The notes under the pieces were generated by a model, which did not search any database, had not been told where the DNA came from, and saw only the letters and a program-made list of their open reading frames with translations. DNA of 64,000 nucleotides from Bactrocera neohumeralis. Taxonomy: Eukaryota; Arthropoda; Insecta; Diptera; Tephritidae. The DNA lies in assembly GCF_024586455.1 (NCBI RefSeq), contig NC_065921.1, positions 25,300,635-25,364,634 of the forward strand, written 5' to 3'. Every line of letters starts with the position of its first letter. Position 1 is the first letter of the stretch. Of the stretch, positions 11,001 to 20,000 are shown one piece after another. A program made the translations under genes and the position numbers.

Positions 11001-14000
11001 AAAATTATTAAAATTATGAAATATTTCTTCACTCCATAGGTAACTGAATACCATTTTTATATTATAAAATAATATTTTTAAATTTATTATACTTTAAAAA
11101 AATTTTATAACAATTAAAACTTTTTTTATTCAAACTTTTCTATAAAAATATTTCATTAATATTTATGGCGTTGCTATTTGCCCAGTAAATAGTGAAATTT
11201 CCGCAATATCACTGTAAATGATGAAAATAAATGGGTGATCAACGGTGAATGCTGGCGGTGATAATGCTGGAAGAGATCTGCCCATAATCATGCCTGAAAA
11301 AATACCAAATGATATTTGCATGCATGCATTAGGGATATTTACTCCACCGACTTTGAGTTAATGAATGAATGTGGGGTTGTGTGGGTGTGAATTTGTGGAG
11401 AATATCTACATGATGTCCGTTATAAAAGTATTTTACAGTTAAAAATTACTTTATGGTTTTGCTAATTTTCCCACAAAAACAGTTAAGTTCTCTAAGCAAT
11501 TATTGATCGTGTACATAAATGGCCGATCTACTTTAAAGGTTAACGGTGTTTGATCGATTTCGAGTGCGCAGTTGGAAATACTCATGCCTGAAAGTAGATC
11601 AGCGGTGAGAGAGATATTTTGTTAGCCAGAAGCCTTTCGTATTACTTGAATCAGCGATGAACAGAGACAATAAGCGATACACTATTGTTTTGAACAGAAA
11701 TGAGATAAGTCAAAATCGGAAAAAGTTAAACCGTCACCAATAAGTGCTACACGGGTTTCCGTGTGTCATTCATGAAGTCTATACCACTAATAACTGAGTT
11801 AATGAAGAGATAGACAGAGAAAGAGAGAAGGCAGCACAAAAAAATATCACCACAAGTATCTGAGTTAATGGAGAGACAAACAGAGAGAGAGAGAGAAAGA
11901 GAGAGAGAGAAGGTAGCACAAAAAAATAATGAAAATGTATGATAGTCATTAACGAGTAATTGACAACTTATAGTAAACGTAGATCTAGGTATAGTTCAGC
12001 ACCTGTACCAAAAATAAGTAAGTAGTATCTCTTCTGAACTGTAGAATTGTATTTTTGTTAATTAACCATAATCCAAATAGAATTTTTCAGTTTTTACAAA
12101 GGTTTGTTAGTTCATTTCGGACAATTTTCAAGATATTTCATCTAAAAAACCCTTATTTCAGGAATAAAAATTGTATTTGAAAAATGAAAATGCAGAGTTA
12201 TCGTGTTCCAACAGTCTTTGCTTAACTTCTAGATATGATCTGAGATAGTGGAGTATAAAAAGTCTATTAACTATACCACAATCCACTTTTCAGATTTAGA
12301 TTTAGATATTATTTTGCTTCCACTCATCTGCCGAACTGTCTGGGAATCCTACCAGATGCCATCTACAGAAGCAGTATGGAAGAGGATGAGGTGGAAACAA
12401 CTAAACACTTCCTTCTTGATTGTTCAGCGTTTGGGAGGTCAAGACTTAAGCACTTGAGAGCGCGTACCTTAAGACATCCCACCGAGCTGGACAAGCTGGC
12501 ACAGAAGTTCTTCTTTTCTATGGCATTACAAATTACTACATATAGTAATCCAAGTGCGATCTTTGATCAGCCATCTAACCTAACCTAACCTATCTGCCGT
12601 ACAGTAAACTGACATTTGATTGAGCTTCTTCTCGCTCTTCATTCTTGAGAATGTGCTGTGAAATTTATTTTTATACGACAAAAGGTGGGTGTTAGAGGTT
12701 TTCAGTTGACTGACTGAAGCTCGCTTAGAAACATTTTCATGGCATGTAAAGACATACTTAGAAGTTTTCTCTTGGTTGTCGATAGACTTCTGTGGACTCA
12801 GACTCTGAAGGTACATATTTAAACTGAAAGGTGAAGAGACATGCTGAAGTGATTGATAGGAAAAAAAAACAACAAAATATTCTCTCATGATCTAAGAAAA
12901 ATTGTCGTTAGAATAAACTTTCCTTCAACCGATGATTTTAAAGTGTGTTTGAAACAATTTTAGTTCTTCAATTTTATATTTTTTTATTTTAGTATTTTAG
13001 ATATACCGAAACAAATAAAATATACATTTTTGTCAAATATAAGATGCCTCATAACCTTTTACGCCCAGTATTACTCTGTTTCCTCGACGAATCAATATCT
13101 CCAGCGTCTCGGTCTTCACAAGTTCTTACGAAGTTTCGACAAATCTTTTTCAATGAGCCATACTCCTACGATTAGATGCGATACTCTCCACTGCTTAGCC
13201 CTATCTCCACGCTACAATCTCAGACAGGTACAAATTGTGTGAGACGATGATTCCAATTTCGAACGAATAGTGTAATTACCCCATGAGACACCCTATATGT
13301 ATAGCCACTGACTACTCGTATATATGGTACTCTAGTCTCTAAAGTTGCTAACGGTACCAGCAAATAAGAGATTTTGTTCTGAATTCACCACTGCATAGAA
13401 AAATGGTCTGTTGGCGATAAACTCGTGGGGAATTTCCATAGGAAGGTAGGATTCGGCGTACATTATAAGCGCTAGATAAGAAATACGTAAAGCAAGCAAT
13501 TTTTAAAAAAGGAGTACTGTATGCAATGGTCGGAGGGTGCTTATTGATATTTTGCTTATTATTATTTAATTCATGTACAGTGATTGTAAATGTGCAAAAA
13601 TTATAAAAAAATTAATAATGTATTTCGAGCACTCAAATGAAAGAGTTAAATGAGAGTGAAAGTAAATATTCTTTGTTTCGTACGCGAGTGGCAAAAGAAA
13701 GCCCTACTCAGTTAAATTTTCCCCGAAGGTCTATGATTGTTTTAGAATTCTCGAGCAAAAGTCGGTTTTTTTAATAAGCTCTGTGAATTTGAACTTTTGA
13801 CTTTTGTTGAAACCCTTTAAAGGTGAGGCTCTGAGCGAAATAGTGGCTCTAGAAGTTATGTGGTTATGTGACTATTAGCAAAAATATTGTGCAACCTGAA
13901 GAGATTCAAGAGCTGCCGTTTCATCCAAAAAAACAAAACAAAAAAAAACGGTTTGGTGCGGTTTGTGGGCCGGTGAATTCATCGGTTCATATTTCTTCAA

Positions 14001-17000
14001 AAATGTTGCCGTTGAGAACGTAGCCGTCAATTGCGACCATTAACTATTTGATGCCTGAAATTGAAGCTTGTGATCTCAGATCAGATAATTTCAAGTTTTG
14101 GGCCGGTTGATTGGCCACCAAGATCGTGTGATATCACACCGTTAAATTTTTTCCTGTGGGGATATGTAAAGTCTTAAAGTCTATGCGGGCAATCCCACTT
14201 CGATACAGGCCTTGGAAAAAATCACGTGTGTCGTTCGCCAATCGAAATGAAATGGAATGAAAATTGGACTCAACGGATGGACCATCTGAGACGTAGCCGC
14301 GGCCAACATTTGAAAGAGATAATCTTCAAAAAATAAATATCAAATAATGTTCTTTCGAATGATAATAAACATTCCCCATTAAGTTTGAAGTTTCTAGGTA
14401 TTTTCTTAAAAAAAAATTGAGAAACTTGAAATGGGTCACCCTTTATAATTCGGTGTCGTCTTTTCCCATGTACTATACATACGTATATTAATTATAAAAT
14501 ATTTTCTTTTGTTTTCGAAAACAATTGGCGAGAAAGAAATCTTTTCTAAATTAGAGTAAAAACGTGAAAAATTTCAAAATTTTCAATTGAGTTAGTTTTT
14601 TATAATATTTTGATTTTTAGAAACTTTTAAAAAATTAAAAAAAAATTTTTATTTTGTAGAAAAATCTTAAAAACATTTTAATTTGTGCTAAATATTATAT
14701 TTCTTTAGCGATTTTTATTAAATTAAAAAAAATTTACACACTACTTTGAACACTCTGTGCTTTGAAATGACAAAAATCAGCTGTTTTCGTTGTGACATTT
14801 AGCAGTTATTTAGAATTTTTAATGAAAATATTTTAAATAGTTAGAAAGTTTTCACGGTGCTGCAAATGGTTTTAGGTATAAAGAAATGCCGCTAAGAAAA
14901 AAAAACTGCTAGAAAATTCTACCGATCGAGTGATGTTAATAGTGTTTTCTTTTATCACAAAATTGTTGTATTTATGCTCGGGCAGGTTTTTAAGTGCGTT
15001 CAAAGACTAATTGGAATTAATTTACCGCGAATGGTTTCAGAATGAATAACAAATCAACTTTGTTAGTTTTTTTCATTAAATGTTCTGCAGCAGTGACTGC
15101 GGGGTATAACATCCCAGCAAGTCACGGCTACCGAAGCTTTAATGCATTAAAAGAAAGTGCAAGTTATAAGGCCTTTGCGTAAGAAAGGATGAATGATTGA
15201 TTACATGTACATAAGAGTTTCAGTTAAAATAGTCAATTTAGGCGTACGAAATTCATGGAAGCTTTAACAGAAACCTCAGTTAGCGCTTTTGGTTATTAAC
15301 CGGTGAATAAACCAATTGACTTACAGTGATCAACAAAGTAAGTACAAAAAGTTAAAATTTTCAAGCTACAGTCTGTGTCATGTTAGCAAGTACACTAATT
15401 ATATATGTAAATATATATAGGTAGTATGTGAAGACCACCACAGTACTTCCTCCACACATATTGTAATTAATTTTGAATCATCTATGTTTAGTACCTTTAT
15501 TTTTATTTGTTCGACTTTATGTAGGCTTAAATAAATAATTTACAATATATATGTATAATTTTTTTTAAATATGCATATGAGGTACTACTACAACAACAAG
15601 CCTAATGAATATTGCATTTTACAATTCATCATGATTTTCGGATGCATTTACAGCATCCAGGCTGCTCACTGTGCCCAAAAACAGTGAAATTGCTGTAGCT
15701 GTATCTCCGGAACTGTTATGTTTGATCGTATATAAGAATGGATGATCGGCATGAAATTCCGGTATTTCGGAAAAGGACATGGCACAACGTTTTTTACGTA
15801 TAACGGCGCCTAATGAAAAAACAGAAACACACATACTCACAGATAAATAAATGATGCACTTGCAGATATGTATGCATGTATGTTTGTGGTGTTAACTATA
15901 GATAAACTTATGCTAGTAAGAGATATAATACAGTATTAGAAATGAGCTTAGAGACATAAAGATGTGTAAAGTGAACATATACATATGTACGTATGTGTAA
16001 AATGGCAAACATAAAGACAAAATTATGTGGATGAACTTGAGAAAAAAAAAGTAATGCTTACCAGTTGCCGCCGCGGCCTCAGTGCCTTCTTCGTTCACGT
16101 CGATGAAGGCTTTGTGCACGACTTTCGAGACCTGCAGTGGCTCGTCCGAATCGAGCATGTTACTGAATTCAGCGTCTTTGCTGAACATTCGTGCCATGCC
16201 AAGCTGTGGAGAATGCCATATATGGTGTGTTAGAGGTATTTCAATATAACAAAAAATAAAATTTCAATTAAAAACAACAAGTACAGTCACTATTTACATT
16301 TATCAAAGCATCATTCAATTCGATATCGTATTCCGCCTTGAATTTCGGCATTTTCACAATGACCTTCGTGTGGATCAAATAACGTGTGATGTCGCTGAGA
16401 TTGAAGTTCTTCAGCTTCTCCTGTAGACTGGCCAATCCTGTGCGCGAGTTCGGCAATATCACCACCATCGATAGATCGGAGTCCTTGTAGGGCATTTCGA
16501 GCACGGTGGCGTCCAATTCGGATATAACACCATAGCCGAAACTTTCCTTCAAATTCATCATTGGCACACGTACCGAGTCGACTTCATTCAGGTAGAAGTC
16601 ATCATCACGTGTTGCCGATTTCGGGAACTGGTACTTCCATTCGCCCTTAAAGTGTATGGCATTGACCAATACCACGCGCGTGTCAGAGTCCAACGCATCC
16701 GGTGAAATGAGATTCTTGATTAGATTATTCGTTTTGGATTCCACCCACTTGTTAATTGTGTTTGCCGCATTTGCGTTGTCAGCGAAATTAATGCTATCGG
16801 CTGAGGAGTAAAACTTGGTTGTAGCAATTTCATTGAATTCTTTCTTGACGCTGTAGCCTTGCATTACGTAAATCTTATTGGCGATCTTCAAAATCGGACT
16901 ATCCTTATAGGTTACCAATACGTTGTGGAAAGTATCGGCGATCGCCGTCACATCGTTCGATGGTAGACCCAGACCGCGGTCGAGTTCCGCAGCGGTTTCA

Positions 17001-20000
17001 CCGACCGCGCCAATGCGTGCCATGCCCACACATGTTTGTATCGAGAAAGGCGAGTAGATAATATTCTTGTTGGGATCTCTCTTGTACATGTGATTGAAGA
17101 GCTTTACGGCAAATTGTGCCGATTTGCTGGCGAACTCACGTTGTGCTACAAGTTGATCATGACTCGACATGGTTGCAGTTGTTGTGTATACGGAGAGTAG
17201 TAGAACGAATGATAGGAAGGTATCTGAAATTAGAAGAGGAAATAGAAACATAAGTAATTGATTTAAAATGTAATTAAGCTATTAAATCTGTCAGCAAATG
17301 TAAATTTAACTATGGGGTCCAACCTAACTTGAATTTATCAGAGAACAAGTCGAGTGACGCTTGCTGAGCTGACTTGAGGCCCTATAACCCATTAGTAAAT
17401 CACAAGCAGCAACGAGGCTCTTATCCGTTTCCATTCTAAAGCTAGTGAAACTGTGGTAATCCGATATCAGAGATAAGGAATCTAGACTTCCCTTCACTAG
17501 TCTCGAGCATATATCCAACGAGCTCAAGTTTAATATCGCCGCCCTACAATCGGAATGGATAGTCACCACTCTGAAGTATACTGCGCTACAGAGTAGTAGA
17601 TCTACTGCTACTTTTACCACATGGCAGTCCCTCTCGCTTGAAAGACGCTGCCGTGGCAGGAAGCCTAAAACTGGAGTTGATTCTTAGTTGCCGACACCAT
17701 AATGCTATACCAATTCTACGCACAAGCTTTTATCCATTCTTACAGCCCCTCCCCTCCAGCTGCTAGTCTTTCTCTCCCATACAAAAATATTTCGTAATTA
17801 AATGAAAGTGTGAGAGCATTCCAGAGCCAATTCCGTCATTTCGCCAGGATCGTGCCATCGTAGAGAAGTCTGAAAATGGGTCGACTGAAACATCTAATTA
17901 CCGGTTCCGGTTATACGCTTTTGAATGCCACTCGATATCGTCGAAGGTCCCCACCGCAAATTTCTTGTGTTTTGTGTCTGGTAACAGCGGTATAGTATAG
18001 TATATATTCCAATAGTCAAGTCGTGTCCATGAAAGTCGATTTCTTAGAATACTATCCCCTAAGTACAGATCAATCAGCCTCTATAATGTTTTCAAAAGGA
18101 AAGAGGAAAGACTGATAGGTTTGAAGTCCTTGGTCACGACATGCGATATCTTATGGGCCTTCGTGATGAACACGACCCTAACCTGCTTCCAGGCCCCTGG
18201 AATACATGCCAATCTAATATCAGACTAATTTTTGAAGTTGCGGTTCTTTTTAGTTCGATTTCTTCGATAAAATATTGGAGGAAAAATGTACAATTTATAA
18301 ATAATATTTTCACTTAATGAACTGCGCCTATTGCACGTAATTTCAGTTAACGAGAAAATCAAAGCAGAGTCAAGGCAGATATTTGGTTGGAAAATGTTGG
18401 CTTCGGCTTGTACAGTAGGTGCATTTGGCGTCAGTTTAAAAGAAAATGTTTTCAAAGTATGATGCAAATATTTTATTGATCCATACATGTATACATACAC
18501 ACATCTAGATCTGATAAGATGTAGCTGGCGCTTCAGCGGGTTCAAGGTTATTGAAATCAAATGTGTGATAGATATGGAGTTTTACATATATACTGCATAA
18601 GTTTGCGTACAAAACTAACAGCAATTATGTATGGCTCATTACGAATTTGTATGCAAACAATTTGAAAGTTTCAGGGTTGCATTATAAATCTTCAATGTTA
18701 CAGAAGAAATTGATTGCCACCATAAAATGTGACGAGCCCATCTTTTTAGATAACGACGAAAAATGTGCATCGCCGCCGCAGAAAAAATTTCCGTTCCAAA
18801 CAAAACTTTTTCTTAATATTGTACAAGTACGTATATCAATAATCAAGATGAGGAGACGAGTTGACTGACCGAGTGACTGTCCCTCTATTCTTTCGAAGGG
18901 TCCTTGTCATCCAAGAAGTATTGGGGGTCGAATAGAACTATTGCAATCATTCATCAACATTTTACGTGGCATTGCGCTCCTTTAGGTGAAATCATATATT
19001 TCGGGACTTACTCCATCGATTTGAGCCAAATTCGGTATGTAAGATTCTTCTAATACTTCTATATTCTTCTTCTTTACTGCCGTTAACAACAGCGCGCCAG
19101 TCGTTTCTTCTTTTTCCAATGTGACGCCAATTGGAGATTCCAAGCGAAGCCAGGTCCTTCTCTACCTGGCCTTTCCAACGGAGTGGAGGTCTTCCCTTCC
19201 TCTGCTTCCCCCGGTAATGCGTCGAATACTGTCAGAGATGAAATCTTCCCATAAATTCTTGCGACATAACCTAGCCAACGTAGCCGCGGTCTCTTAATTC
19301 GATGAACTATGTCAAAGTCGTCGTATATTTCATACAGCTCATCGTTCCATCGAATGCTAAATTCGCCGTGGCCAACGCGCAAAGGGCCATAAATCTTTCG
19401 CAGAACTTTTCTCTCGAAAACTCGTAACGTCGACTCATCAGATGTTGTCATCGTCCATGCCTCTGCACCATACATATCCTGCTTGTATAGCAGGAGGGGA
19501 ATAATAGTGACTTATAGAGTTTGGTTTTTGTTCGTCGAGAGAGGACTTTACTTCTCAATTGCCTACTTAGTCCGAATAGGTGCTACCTGTTGGCAAGATG
19601 TATTCTGCTTTGGATTTCCTATTATATATTACGGTATGAAAATGAGCAAATTCGGCCTACGACCACATCTACATACTTCCTATACAGCACAATTTTAAAT
19701 TCCATTTGATTCTTCCAGTATACAAATCCCGAAGCATATAATATATCCACATAAAACTTTGTACAAATACTTTTGGGGTGAGCCACCGGATGACCAAAAA
19801 ATTGTCCAAGTCGGATCAAAACTATTCAAGCTCCATTCAAGCCCCAGATATCCGGTTCTTTCCTCTAAATTTATACCGAAAATATCGGTCAACCTGTCAG
19901 GTATGTAAATATATTACTGAAATTCGAAAAAAAAATTTCCCCTGTTTTGATAATATAAAATGTTCGGTTATATAGAAAAATATTATAGTTAATTGTAAAT

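Noticed and set aside
17224..17251. In-frame ATG at 17251 as start of the Spn42Da protein
   Set aside because: The stretch is a polypyrimidine tract ending in TTTCAG, and an upstream exon with matching phase exists; kept only as a fallback start.
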